DNA of 64,000 nt from the NCBI RefSeq assembly GCF_041060425.1, contig NZ_JAULBC010000013.1, forward strand, positions 37,682-101,681, read 5' to 3'. The notes under the pieces are model-generated. The model was given only the letters and a program-made list of their open reading frames with translations, did no database searches and had not been told where the DNA came from. This document shows positions 36,513-45,900 of this stretch, piece by piece (position 1 is the first letter of the stretch; the number at the start of each line of letters is the position of its first letter). Origin of the DNA: Danxiaibacter flavus (GTDB lineage Bacteria; Bacteroidota; Bacteroidia; Chitinophagales; Chitinophagaceae). The translations under genes were made by a program, and so were the position numbers.

Positions 36513-36535
36513 GTAATCACTTAGTTTAACTGCTC

Positions 36536-39500
36536 TTAATGTGTACTATTCGCCATATGCACATGCTTTTCCGCTATGACAATTTTCTTCTTGCGCGTTT
36601 TTTCAGACAGCGTTGCAAACACCACATACAAACCTGGTATTACAAACACACCGAAAACTGTTCCTATCAACATCCCGCCGGCGGAAGCAATCCCGATAGA
36701 ACGGTTCCCCATTGCACCCGCACCGGAAGCAATACACAAAGGGATCAATCCCGCAATAAAGGCAAACGACGTCATAAGGATGGGACGCAACCTCGATACG
36801 GCCCCTTCTTTCGCCGCTTCAAGAATGGAATAGCCCTGTTTTCTTCTCTGTATGGCAAACTCCACAATAAGAATTGCGTTCTTGCCCAACAGACCAATCA
36901 GCATGATCAATGCCACCTGGGCATAAATGTTGTTTTCGAGACCAGCTAACTTGAGGAAGAAGAAGGCACCAAACACGCCGGTGGGCAATGAAAGAATTAC
37001 AGAAAGCGGCAGCAGGAAGCTTTCATATTGAGCCGCTAATAAAAGATATACAAACACAAGACAGATGATGAATATATAAATAGCCTGGTTGCCCGATAAT
37101 ATCTGCTCGCGCGTCATACCGCTCCATTCATAATCATAACCTTTGGGCAATTTTTCGTCCGCAAGTTTTTGAATGGTGCTGATTGCCTGACCGCTACTAA
37201 ATCCGGCAGCTGCATCACCGTTGATCATTGCAGAAGTATACATATTGTACCGCGTAAGCTGTTCGGGACCATACACGCGTTCGAGCCTGATGAAAGTTGA
37301 ATAGGGCACCATTTCACCGCGATCGTTCTTTACATAAAGTTTAAGAATGTCCTCAGGCTTTGCGCGATATTCGGGATATGCCTGCACCATTACTTTGTAC
37401 ATCTGACCAAAGCGAATAAAGTTCGTTGCATAATAACTACCAAGCAATGTCTGCAAGGTGGCCATTGCATTATCTACAGTTACACCTTTTTTTGCTGCCA
37501 TGTCCTGGTCAACATGTATCAGGTATTGCGGAAAGCTTGCATCGAAGCTTGTAAATGCACTTCCAATCGCCTTGGTGCTCTTGAGTTCCTTAATAAAATC
37601 TTCAGCAACCTTTGCAGTTTTTGTAAGATCAGCGCTTTTGTTTTTATCAAGCAAACGAAGCTCAAATCCGCTCGCATTACCAAAACCCGGTACCGTTGGC
37701 GGCGGAAAGAACTCAATGGTTGCATCGGTTATATGCTTTGTTGCAGCCTGCATTTTTGTAATCAACTCCTGCACGCCTTCTTTGCGGTCCTCCCATTTTT
37801 TCAGGTTTATCATTCCCATACCATAGGAAGCACCGGCTACTTCTGTTACAAGACTATAGCCTGCAAGCGTACTTACGTTTTCTACTGCATCAATCTTTCT
37901 TGTTGCTCTTTCAATAGATTCCAGCACTTCTTCCGTGCGTTCAACTGTAGAACCAGATGGAGTAGTAACATTCACATAGATGATACCCTGATCCTCCGTA
38001 GGGATAAAGCCTGTAGGTAATATAGCGCCCACTCCCCATGTTGCAAAACAGAAGAACACGAACATAATGAGTGTGATCACTTTTCGGCCTGCCATCCAGC
38101 TTACAGCTTTTGCATATTTGTTTTCGGTATTGCTGTATGCTTTATTGAATGATCCGTAAAAGCGCTGTAACAAACTCTTCTTCTTTTTAGTTGAAGTGTT
38201 GTGCTTTAACATTAATGCACATAGTGCAGGAGTAAGCGTTAACGCGTTTATTCCCGATATCACAATTGAGAAGGCCAATGTCAGTGAAAATTGCCGGTAA
38301 AACACACCTACGGGACCTGACAAAAATGCTACCGGCACAAACACAGCCGACATCACAAGCGTAATAGCCACAAGGGCGCCGCTTATCTCTTTCATAGCTG
38401 CAATAGTAGCCTGCATGGGTGCCATGTGATACTCACTCATTTTTACGTGCACAGCTTCGACCACCACAATAGCATTATCCACCACAATACCGATAGCAAG
38501 TACAAGGGCAAACAAGGTAAGCAGGTTAATAGAGAAGCCCAGCATTTGCATAAAGGCGAGTGTGCCTACCAGGGCTACAGGCACGGCCAACGCCGGAATC
38601 AGCGTTGACCGGAAATCCTGCAGGAAAATAAACACCACAACAAACACCAACAGAAAAGCTTCAAATAATGTCTTTACCACTTCATGGATACTGGCATCCA
38701 AAAAGCGGGATACGTCATACGCAAAGTTGTATTCCATGCCGGGCGGAAAAGTTGTTGCTTTCAGCTCGCCCATCTTGTCTTTGATATTATTGATCACATC
38801 GCGCGCGTTGGAACCGGGACGCTGTTTGATCATGATAGACGCAGAAGGCTTTCCATCAGTTTTACTTACCATCCCATAACTCATCGTACCGAACTCAACA
38901 TCTGCTATTTCTTTCAACTTAAGAATAGTTCCGTCCTCGCTTGCTTTCAACACAACATTCTTGTAGTCTTCCGGCTCAAAAAATTTTCCTGTGTATTTAA
39001 TTACATATTGCAAGGGCTGGCCGGTTCTGCCTGAGCTTTCACCTGTTTTACCCGGAGCGGCTTCCACGTTCTGGTTTCGCAAAGCCTGTATCACTTCTTC
39101 AGCGGACACATTATATGCCATCATTCTGTCTGGCTTCAACCACACACGCATTGAATATTCTCTCTGTCCCATTATCTCCGCAAAACCAACACCATCAATC
39201 CTTTTAAGCTCCTGCAACACATTAATGTCTGCAAAATTGTAAATGAACTCTTCATCTGCTGTTGAATCCTTACTCATAATGTTCAGGTACAGCAACATAC
39301 TGTTCACTTCTTTTTCGGTGGTAACACCGGCTTTAATAACTTCTTCCGGCAATTCATCCAACACAGTTGTTACCCTGTTTTGTACGTTAACCGCAGCCTG
39401 ATCAGGGTCTGTTCCTACCTTAAAAAATACCTGTATAAGTGTAGTACCGTTATTGCTGGATACGGACGACATATATGTCATGCCCGGTACACCGTTAATA

Positions 39501-39703
39501 GCACGTTCAAGCGGCATAGACACCGCCTTTGTACATACTTCGGCATTGGCACCTGTATATTTCGCAGATACCACAACGGATGGCGGTACTATGTCAGGAA
39601 ATTGTGTTACCGGCAACGTATATAACGCCAATACACCGAGCAACGTTATGATCAGCGATATTACTAATGATAATACCGGCCTTTTTATAAAAGTCTCAAC
39701 CAT
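36536..39703 (-). CDS. RND efflux permease, HAE1 (AcrB-like) family
   Basis: 1055 residues, full length for AcrB homologues. It starts with the inner membrane helix (VLSLVISLIITLLGVLALY), followed by porter domains and the transmembrane helix 4 block ALVLAIGIVVDNAIVVVEAV with the two adjacent-position acidic residues of proton relay, then the second half with QYESFLLPLSVILSLPTGVF and GLLGKNAILIVEFA. It exports hydrophobic compounds using the proton gradient with the adaptor (upstream) and TolC-like channel (23 bases downstream). The gap of 440 bases to the adaptor gene is filled with repeats. Confidence 0.96.
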   Translation of the reverse strand: MVETFIKRPVLSLVISLIITLLGVLALYTLPVTQFPDIVPPSVVVSAKYTGANAEVCTKAVSMPLERAINGVPGMTYMSSVSSNNGTTLIQVFFKVGTDPDQAAVNVQNRVTTVLDELPEEVIKAGVTTEKEVNSMLLYLNIMSKDSTADEEFIYNFADINVLQELKRIDGVGFAEIMGQREYSMRVWLKPDRMMAYNVSAEEVIQALRNQNVEAAPGKTGESSGRTGQPLQYVIKYTGKFFEPEDYKNVVLKASEDGTILKLKEIADVEFGTMSYGMVSKTDGKPSASIMIKQRPGSNARDVINNIKDKMGELKATTFPPGMEYNFAYDVSRFLDASIHEVVKTLFEAFLLVFVVVFIFLQDFRSTLIPALAVPVALVGTLAFMQMLGFSINLLTLFALVLAIGIVVDNAIVVVEAVHVKMSEYHMAPMQATIAAMKEISGALVAITLVMSAVFVPVAFLSGPVGVFYRQFSLTLAFSIVISGINALTLTPALCALMLKHNTSTKKKKSLLQRFYGSFNKAYSNTENKYAKAVSWMAGRKVITLIMFVFFCFATWGVGAILPTGFIPTEDQGIIYVNVTTPSGSTVERTEEVLESIERATRKIDAVENVSTLAGYSLVTEVAGASYGMGMINLKKWEDRKEGVQELITKMQAATKHITDATIEFFPPPTVPGFGNASGFELRLLDKNKSADLTKTAKVAEDFIKELKSTKAIGSAFTSFDASFPQYLIHVDQDMAAKKGVTVDNAMATLQTLLGSYYATNFIRFGQMYKVMVQAYPEYRAKPEDILKLYVKNDRGEMVPYSTFIRLERVYGPEQLTRYNMYTSAMINGDAAAGFSSGQAISTIQKLADEKLPKGYDYEWSGMTREQILSGNQAIYIFIICLVFVYLLLAAQYESFLLPLSVILSLPTGVFGAFFFLKLAGLENNIYAQVALIMLIGLLGKNAILIVEFAIQRRKQGYSILEAAKEGAVSRLRPILMTSFAFIAGLIPLCIASGAGAMGNRSIGIASAGGMLIGTVFGVFVIPGLYVVFATLSEKTRKKKIVIAEKHVHMANSTH

Positions 39704-39727
39704 TGAAATTGTTTTAAAAGAAAAAAA

Positions 39728-40143
39728 ATTAAAAAGTCAATAGTGAATGGTCAATAGTGAAATGTGAGGCGGCGAACCCTTTTTTGTAAACACGCTTCAC
39801 TTTGTCAATAGTGAATGGTGAAGGGTGAATAGTGAAATGTGTAGCTGCATTTTTATTTTGCAGACAGGTCGATAAACGGGCATTTTCTACGTTATTCTTC
39901 GCTGCTACACATTGAGCATTTCCGATTTGCTAATCAAACTTTCACCGTTCACTATTCACCATTCACTATTCACTTCTTCAATAGTCAAATGTGTAGCAGC
40001 GTTCCTATTTTGCAGACAGGTTAATAAACGGGTATTTTTTACGTTATTCATAACTGCTACACATTGAGCATTTTTGATTTGTTAATCAAGCTTGCACCTT
40101 TCACTATTCACCATTCACTATTCACCATCACTATTCACCATCA
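39728..40143. repeat. Two tandem copies of a heptamer-bounded element between pump and adaptor
   Basis: Heptamer arms GTCAATA/GTGAATG/GTGAATA occupy 39735-39840 and their complements (TTCACTA, TTCACCA) 39940-39975 and 40098-40142. Between them is a core of about 110 bases present twice (39835-39946 and 39987-40098, clearly homologous, with GCAGACAGGT and a GTGTAGC...GCTACAC stem). The same GCAGACAG core with the same arms recurs at 54514-54799. Confidence 0.85.
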
Positions 40144-41250
40144 CTACATCCCACTCACCTCTTTCGGCGTAATTGCCGTTCCGTCACTCACACTCTGTAT
40201 ACCTTCATATACAATTTTATCTCCGGTTGAGAGTCCGGTTTTTACTATATAGTAATTGTCGATCCTTGTTCTTGGTACAAAGCTTTTCATTTTAACAGTG
40301 TTGTCCTGATTCAGAACAAATACAAAATTTTTGTCCTGGATCTCCATAACCGCTTTCTGAGGTATCATGATCACTTTGTTAGCAGACGCATTCAGTTCTA
40401 CCTTACCGCTGGAGCCATGTTTCAATAACTTATGAGGGTTTGAAAACTTGGCCCTGAATGCAATAGAACCGGTACTTTCATCTATCTCGCCTTCTACTGT
40501 TTCTATCAATCCATCCTGTAAATAACGACTGCCGTCTGCGAGAATAAGTTTTACAGAATCACTATGCGTTGCCTTGTTATGTTGCTTGGATTTAATGTAG
40601 TGCAGATACTCGCTTTCCGATACATTGAAATATGCGTAAACCGTTTGAACATCCGAAACCGTTGTAAGCAAAGCGCCTTCACTTATCAGGCTCCCCAACT
40701 TGAACGGTATACGGTTAATAATACCACTGAAAGGGGCTTTAATACTGGTGTAAGAAAGTTTGAGGCGTGCATTTTCTTCAGCAGAACGTGCTTCGCTAAC
40801 TTTAGCCTCTGCAGCTTTCAGTTTGGCTTCAGCCAGCTCCAATTCTGTTTTTGAGATTACATTTTTTTCAACAAGCGTCTTTACTCTTTTTACTTCAAGC
40901 TCAGCTGCTTTTGCTTCGGCCATGGTACTGGAAAGCGTAGCTTTTGCCCTGGATAATTCTACCTGGTATTCTTCATCATTAATTAAGAATAATGTCTGTC
41001 CTTTTTTTACTTCTGCGCCTTCGTCTACCAGGATCTTGTCGAGGAATCCCGGCGCCTTAGCTCTTATCTCCACATTTTGATACGCCTGAATATCGGCCAC
41101 GTACTGATCAAACAACAAAGTGTCTTTCTCTGCAAGTGTGATCACAGGTATTACGGGTGGTTTCATGGCTGTGTCATCCGTTTTCCCGCTCACTTTGCAA
41201 CTTTCCAACGCTACAAACAGGGACATGATGAGTATATAATGAAATTTCAT
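40144..41250 (-). CDS. RND efflux periplasmic adaptor (membrane fusion) lipoprotein
   Basis: 368 residues from the Met at 41250, chosen because a lipoprotein signal follows (FVALESCKVSGK); an in-frame Met 22 codons upstream gives a less plausible N-terminus. Order: beta-barrel strand, half lipoyl domain (VEIRAKAPGFLDKILVDEGA), alpha-helical hairpin (about 95-165, coiled coil with many Ala/Glu/Lys), second lipoyl half (LSYTSIKAPFSGIINRIPF), barrel and membrane-proximal domain. It joins the AcrB-like pump to the TolC-like channel. First gene of the efflux set. Confidence 0.93.
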   Translation of the reverse strand: MKFHYILIMSLFVALESCKVSGKTDDTAMKPPVIPVITLAEKDTLLFDQYVADIQAYQNVEIRAKAPGFLDKILVDEGAEVKKGQTLFLINDEEYQVELSRAKATLSSTMAEAKAAELEVKRVKTLVEKNVISKTELELAEAKLKAAEAKVSEARSAEENARLKLSYTSIKAPFSGIINRIPFKLGSLISEGALLTTVSDVQTVYAYFNVSESEYLHYIKSKQHNKATHSDSVKLILADGSRYLQDGLIETVEGEIDESTGSIAFRAKFSNPHKLLKHGSSGKVELNASANKVIMIPQKAVMEIQDKNFVFVLNQDNTVKMKSFVPRTRIDNYYIVKTGLSTGDKIVYEGIQSVSDGTAITPKEVSGM

Positions 41251-41680
41251 TCGGTTAATTTTTTTAATTAGGCAGAATCCAATGCTGTATGGGAACACAA
41301 CAAGTATTCTTTTCAAAAACTGCTGTTAAGTGTTTTAATGATGGGATTTTTTTCTTGCGCAGATAAATGCATGATGCGCTTGTTTGCAGGCTTTATCAAT
41401 CCTTTTTGACTAACACGTACACCGTCTTACATGAGTACGAACAAAACGGGCAGCACAATGAATGTATCCGATAAAACATAATATGGATCTGCTGTAGTTA
41501 CTTATGTCGTATGATAATGGCAGCACAAACATTTACTGAGCCATCTTTTAATACAGCGCAAGCAATACAGAAATTACTGTTGAAATATCGGTTGGAACTA
41601 AATCCCATACACTCATTCTTCTAAATGCTCAAAACGGGTGCACTTTCATGTTAGAAGAAGGAAGACAGATTAATGGGTAT
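41251..41680. other. Intergenic region upstream of the efflux operon
   Basis: About 430 bases without a credible gene, repeat array or terminator. It should hold the promoter of the efflux adaptor gene; no TetR/MarR-type regulator gene lies next to it. Confidence 0.5.
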
Positions 41681-42094
41681 TCAGAAAGGAGTAAGCCTGA
41701 ATAGAAAAGTATAGTAGAACGGTATGACGGCAACTTTGCAAACCTGGAAAGATTGCTTTTTGTCATCGGGAAAGAAGCTTTCATAACTCCAGCCTTGCGC
41801 CGGTCTTGCGGCCTGTGATACATTGTTGCGTACCTGCTGAAGCTTGGGTCTTATTTTATAGAAATTCGTCTCCTGCGGATCAGAGGGATCCTGCAATTCA
41901 TCAAAGAAAAGTTCAAATACATCTTCCGGATCATTCTGAGCAAAGACAGCAGCCTTCTGTTTTGTTGAAACAGACTTCGTCTGAAAATGCAATAGTTGTT
42001 TGTTATATCCTGAGTATCCTTTTAAAAAGAAAAAACTCAGAACAACACCAAACAGTAATCGCCTGATCATTTGTATGTTTCGCTTGTTGCTCAT
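41681..42094 (-). CDS. Small secreted protein of unknown function
   Basis: 137 residues (or 129 if the Met at 42070 is used, which puts the signal peptide RRLLFGVVLSFFFLKGYS directly at the N-terminus). The mature part is polar, acidic in the middle (NDPEDVFELFFDELQDPSDP) and ends in an aromatic stretch (FYYTFLFRLTPF). I recognise no domain. A TATTTTTG box at 42121-42128 lies 26 bases before the start and supports the gene being expressed. Confidence 0.6.
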   Translation of the reverse strand: MSNKRNIQMIRRLLFGVVLSFFFLKGYSGYNKQLLHFQTKSVSTKQKAAVFAQNDPEDVFELFFDELQDPSDPQETNFYKIRPKLQQVRNNVSQAARPAQGWSYESFFPDDKKQSFQVCKVAVIPFYYTFLFRLTPF

Positions 42095-42120
42095 TAAATA
42101 TCCATGAAAATTTATCTATG

Positions 42121-42128
42121 CAAAAATA
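42121..42128 (-). promoter_or_regulatory. Candidate -7 element (TATTTTTG) of the small secreted protein
   Basis: Exact TAnnTTTG match 26 bases before the 42094 start; no good -33 TTTG seen. Confidence 0.45.
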
Positions 42129-42240
42129 GGAAGCATCCTCCTTATTTCTGTTCCGCCAATGTAATATTCGTATTTTATTTTGATTATTTATGACGTTCGT
42201 TAATACATAATTTTAAATATAATTTTTGAAAAAACACGAA

Positions 42241-42597
42241 TTATAGCCAATTGAACAGTCCTTTTTTATCAAATCCAACGTAAATGCCCGTTTCGTCTGA
42301 CCTGATTTCATATGTTCTTAAATAGTAACCTTCTCCGGTTACATTCCTTCCATTTTTCAGGCTAAACTTATAACGGTGAAGCGGACAAACAACATTTCCA
42401 ACAGCATCAATAAAACCGTCGGCCAGGATTCCACTGGCGTGGGGACATTTATATGCGCATGCAAAAACCTGGCCGGCATGCCTTGCCAGCGTAATGTGTT
42501 TTCCATCAACTTCAATGATCAGCATATTGTTATCCTGCCAGAATAGTTCGTTTACTGAATCGGCAATTTTGTGCCATTGCTTTTTTTGTTCACTCAT
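42241..42597 (-). CDS. Rieske-type [2Fe-2S] ferredoxin
   Basis: 118 residues from the Met at 42597. A frame open for 69 more codons upstream exists, but its residues are a translated heptamer repeat (a 7-residue LTPQ-type repeat), and a TACCTTTG promoter box lies only 7 bases before 42597, so the long form is rejected. The two cluster motifs are CPHASG and CPLHRYKF (Cys-x-His and Cys-x2-His) about 17 residues apart. Likely a soluble electron carrier or oxygenase-type ferredoxin; partner unknown. Confidence 0.9.
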   Translation of the reverse strand: MSEQKKQWHKIADSVNELFWQDNNMLIIEVDGKHITLARHAGQVFACAYKCPHASGILADGFIDAVGNVVCPLHRYKFSLKNGRNVTGEGYYLRTYEIRSDETGIYVGFDKKGLFNWL

Positions 42598-42604
42598 GGG
42601 AGGG

Positions 42605-42612
42605 CAAAGGTA
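42605..42612 (-). promoter_or_regulatory. -7 element (TACCTTTG) immediately before the Rieske gene
   Basis: Exact TAnnTTTG match ending 7 bases before the ATG at 42597. If used, the transcript is leaderless or nearly so. It decides the start codon against the longer frame. Confidence 0.5.
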
Positions 42613-42615
42613 GAG

Positions 42616-42823
42616 GTTGTAGGTTATAAGTGGTACGTTGTACGTTGGAGGCGTGAGGTGTGAGGGGTGAGGCGTAAGGACTGGGGTTTGAGGAAGAAGG
42701 GTTGAGGTTTGAGGGGTAAGGTTTGAGGATTGAGGCGTAAGGATTATAAAAAAAGCCCGGCAGATTTTAACCTGCCGGGCTTGTATTTCATTTTCAATTG
42801 TCAAATGTCAATTATCAATTAAA
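42616..42823. repeat. Heptamer arrays on both sides of a terminator
   Basis: From 42616 the plus strand can be cut into consecutive 7-base words almost without slip to about 42745: GTTATAA, GTGGTAC, GTTGTAC, then GTGTGAG, GGGTGAG, GCGTAAG, and several GTTTGAG/GGGTAAG/GATTGAG. After the terminator at 42753-42782, TTCAATT, GTCAAAT, GTCAATT, ATCAATT continue at 7-base steps to the M1 gene stop. Confidence 0.85.
42753..42782 (-). terminator. Strong terminator after the M1 aminopeptidase gene
   Basis: An 11-base-pair stem (AAGCCCGGCAG with its complement) with an 8-base loop; on the minus strand it is followed by a T7 run. Confidence 0.88.
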
Positions 42824-45190
42824 CTACTTCTGTGCTGCTTTCTGCATCGGGTTCAATCCTTGAGATTGGCCACGAACAGCCTGCTTCATTTTGTACATGG
42901 TAAAGTTGCTTGGTACGTCAACTTTTGGCCATGTGTTATTTGTTTCATCAATGTCAGCAGTTTCGCGCATTGGGTCAAGCTTAACTGAAGTAACTTCTTT
43001 ATCCTTGATAAATACTTTGGTTACCTTGTTTTCATCTTTACGCCAGATCTGCGCAGGAATTCTGTCAACTTCTTTAGTGCCGTCAGCAAAAGTCCACTCA
43101 ACAATAACTGGCATTACCAATCCGCCTTTGTTGCTGAACTGCAGTTCGTAAAAATATTTAGAAGCCCATTTTTGTTTTGTTGCTTCGTCAAGCGGTTCAG
43201 TAGCCGGAGCTTCAACTTTGAATTTGAAAGAAGAATCGTAAGCTTCCTGTCCGCGATCGTAACGATAGTAGAAATCCTGCAGGTCTTTATCCGTCTCAAC
43301 AAGGAACTTAACGTTCTTATCTTCCCTGTTTCTGATCTTTGAAATGTCGTCAAAATCGTTCACTGCAGGCTTGTCAATACCTCTTGTACCGTTACCTCTC
43401 ATTGCCGGCGCTTTACCTTCAGTTGCAGCATCCAGGCGGAAAGGCTTAACACTGTCAAGTGCAATATCGCAAACGTCGATGCTATAGAACCATCCTCTCC
43501 AGAACCAGTCTAAATCTTCACCGCTTGCATCTTCCATTGTTCTGAAAAGATCTGCGGGTGTTGGATGTTTAAATGCCCAGCGTTGCGCATATGTTTTAAA
43601 AGCAAAATCAAACAGTTCGCGTCCCATGATTGTTTCACGTAAGATATTCAAACCGGTTGCAGGTTTAGAATATGCATTAGGGCCGAAACCAATGATGTTT
43701 TCACTGTTGGTCATAATGGGCTCCAATTGATTTTTAGGAAGCTTCATATAATCAACAATAGTATATGCAGGTCCGCGTTTTGAAGGGAATTTGTTATCAT
43801 ATAACTCTTCAGTCAGGTACTCAACAAAAGTATTCAAACCTTCATCCATCCATGTCCATTGACGTTCGTCGCTGTTCACGATCATTGGGAAGAAGTTGTG
43901 TCCTACTTCGTGAATTACAACACCCAGTAAACCGTTCTTCGTTGCTTCACTGTAAGTACCATCTTTTTCAGTACGTCCATAGTTAAAGCAGATCATTGGG
44001 TATTCCATACCGTTAGCGGCTTCAACACTCTGTGCAACCGGGTAAGGATAAGGAATAGTGAAATGAGAGTAAGTTTTAATAGTATGTGCAACCGCTTTTG
44101 TAGAAAATTTTCTGTACAGGCCGTAAGCTTCTTTACCATAGAAGCTCATGCACATAACTTTCTTCCCTTCTACATCAGCAGCCATCGCGTCCCAAATAAA
44201 TTTGCGTGATGAGGTCCATGCAAAGTCGCGAACCATGTTGGCTTTAAATATCCAGGTTTTCTTAGCTGTGCTTTTTTGCGTTTCCGCTTTTTTTGCTTCG
44301 TCCAGCGTAAAGATCTCTAATGGTTCTTTCGCTGTTTGTGCTTTTAACCAACGTGAGTAGTGCGCAGCATCTAATACCTGCTGATAGTTCACACACTCAC
44401 CTGTTCCACCAACAACATGGTCAGCTGGAACAGTCATTTCCACTTTGAAATTTCCGAAAGTCAGTGCAAATTCTCCGCGACCAGTGAACTGGTGATTTTG
44501 CCAGCCCTGGAAATCGCTGTATACGCACAAACGGGGATACCACTGAGCCATTGTAAACAGGTGGTTACCATCTTCAGGGAAAAATTCATAACCGCCGCGA
44601 CCGCCAAGTTTCATACGGTCGGTGATCAGGTAGCTCCAATCAACATTGAAAACAAAAGTCTGCCCTGGCTTCAATACAGTTGGCAGATCTACGCGCATCA
44701 TTGTTTTGTTGACAGTAAATTTTAATGGTTTACCGGTAGCATCAGTAATCTTGGCGATCTGATCACCCAATCCATTGTCGCCTTTAGGTTGCTCCATACG
44801 TTCCAAAGCTGCAACACTTGCATTTTTGTTCATGGTGCTCCCATCCTGGTAGTTGGCATTGTTTACGGAGCTGTGCTCATTTTCGTCCAGCTGCAACCAC
44901 AAATAAGTCAGTGGATCAGGAGAATTGTTGTAATAAGTGATTTTTTCACTTCCTGTGAGCTTCAGGTTCTTTTCGTCAAGCTCACATTTGATGTCGTAAT
45001 CTGCGCGCTGCTGCCAGTATTTCGGACCGGGCGCGCCGCTTGCCGTACGGTACTCATTCGGCGTAGGCAGAATGGTTCCCAGCTGTTCAAACTTATTCCC
45101 GTGATTAGACGCGGGATTGTTTCGAATGTCCTGGGCATTCGCAGAAACAGCTAACACTATTGCTGTTGTGCAAAAGAGCAGTTTTCTCAT
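42824..45190 (-). CDS. M1 family zinc aminopeptidase, secreted
   Basis: 788 residues from the Met at 45190, which begins a signal peptide (RKLLFCTTAIVLAVSANAQ); the frame continues 31 codons upstream inside the hupE gene but without a signal. The gluzincin site is complete: HEVGH at 427-431 and the third ligand Glu450 in WMDEGLNTF, i.e. HExxH-18-E. The N-terminal part is the M1 beta-saddle (EKITYYNNSPDPLTYLWLQL). It should trim N-terminal residues of peptides in the periplasm or outside. Its 5' end overlaps hupE by 86 bases. It terminates at 42753-42782. Confidence 0.93.
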   Translation of the reverse strand: MRKLLFCTTAIVLAVSANAQDIRNNPASNHGNKFEQLGTILPTPNEYRTASGAPGPKYWQQRADYDIKCELDEKNLKLTGSEKITYYNNSPDPLTYLWLQLDENEHSSVNNANYQDGSTMNKNASVAALERMEQPKGDNGLGDQIAKITDATGKPLKFTVNKTMMRVDLPTVLKPGQTFVFNVDWSYLITDRMKLGGRGGYEFFPEDGNHLFTMAQWYPRLCVYSDFQGWQNHQFTGRGEFALTFGNFKVEMTVPADHVVGGTGECVNYQQVLDAAHYSRWLKAQTAKEPLEIFTLDEAKKAETQKSTAKKTWIFKANMVRDFAWTSSRKFIWDAMAADVEGKKVMCMSFYGKEAYGLYRKFSTKAVAHTIKTYSHFTIPYPYPVAQSVEAANGMEYPMICFNYGRTEKDGTYSEATKNGLLGVVIHEVGHNFFPMIVNSDERQWTWMDEGLNTFVEYLTEELYDNKFPSKRGPAYTIVDYMKLPKNQLEPIMTNSENIIGFGPNAYSKPATGLNILRETIMGRELFDFAFKTYAQRWAFKHPTPADLFRTMEDASGEDLDWFWRGWFYSIDVCDIALDSVKPFRLDAATEGKAPAMRGNGTRGIDKPAVNDFDDISKIRNREDKNVKFLVETDKDLQDFYYRYDRGQEAYDSSFKFKVEAPATEPLDEATKQKWASKYFYELQFSNKGGLVMPVIVEWTFADGTKEVDRIPAQIWRKDENKVTKVFIKDKEVTSVKLDPMRETADIDETNNTWPKVDVPSNFTMYKMKQAVRGQSQGLNPMQKAAQK

Positions 45191-45785
45191 GTTGTTTATC
45201 TTCTTTTTTAATTGGGTATCTATCAATAGCCATTTGAAGGGCAAGGGCGGCAATACAACCGCTGAAGAATAACACGTACTCACGACGGTTGATTTTCAGC
45301 AGGCGTACGAAAATAAAAGAAATCAGCAATATGGCAATAACAATAATTATTTGACCAACTTCCAGGCCTAAATTAAATGCAAGTAGCTGAACAATAATGC
45401 TTTGATCTCGCCCCAGCATGCTTTTTAGCAGCGTACTGAATCCTAAACCATGTATTAAACCAAAAAATAATGCATAAAAATATATCAATGGCATGCGTTT
45501 GCCGGATACATCTTTTGCCATACAATTATTTAATGCAGTGATGATTATGGTTACGGCTATGAGAAATTCGGTCCAGTCACGCGAAATATTCAAAATATTT
45601 AAAGTACTTAATGCGAGGGTGATAGAATGCCCAATAGTAAATGCAGTAACCAGTACCAGAATTTTCTTCCATTCGGTTAACGTGTATCTGAGGCAAAGTG
45701 CAGCCACAAAAAGTATATGATCAATGCCACTAAGGTCTGTTATATGCTCAATGCCTGTTGGGAAGAAAATGCCGAAATCACTCAT
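45105..45785 (-). CDS. HupE/UreJ-like membrane protein
   Basis: 226 residues with about six membrane helices and the family marks GIEHITDLSGIDHILFV at the N-terminus and FFGLIHGLGFSTLL with its conserved His. HupE/UreJ proteins are linked to nickel or other metal uptake; several Bacteroidota members have unknown roles. Its last 28 codons lie out of frame over the start of the M1 gene, so the cytoplasmic tail (KKEDKQHEKTALLHN...) is constrained by the signal peptide code of its neighbour. The overlap suggests translational coupling. The DUF6702 gene is divergent, 115 bases away. Confidence 0.85.
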   Translation of the reverse strand: MSDFGIFFPTGIEHITDLSGIDHILFVAALCLRYTLTEWKKILVLVTAFTIGHSITLALSTLNILNISRDWTEFLIAVTIIITALNNCMAKDVSGKRMPLIYFYALFFGLIHGLGFSTLLKSMLGRDQSIIVQLLAFNLGLEVGQIIIVIAILLISFIFVRLLKINRREYVLFFSGCIAALALQMAIDRYPIKKEDKQHEKTALLHNSNSVSCFCECPGHSKQSRV

Positions 45786-45900
45786 TACTAAAAAAAATTA
45801 TCGATCTAAAGGCATTGATAAAAGTCCGTTAATGGCCTCTACATCGCGCAAAAATTGAAAATTAAACCGCAGCTTTGCAATTCAGAAAAAAATACCACGA

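Noticed and set aside
42598..42804. N-terminal extension of the Rieske protein
   Set aside because: It is a translated heptamer array, and a -7 promoter element lies at 42605-42612 inside it.
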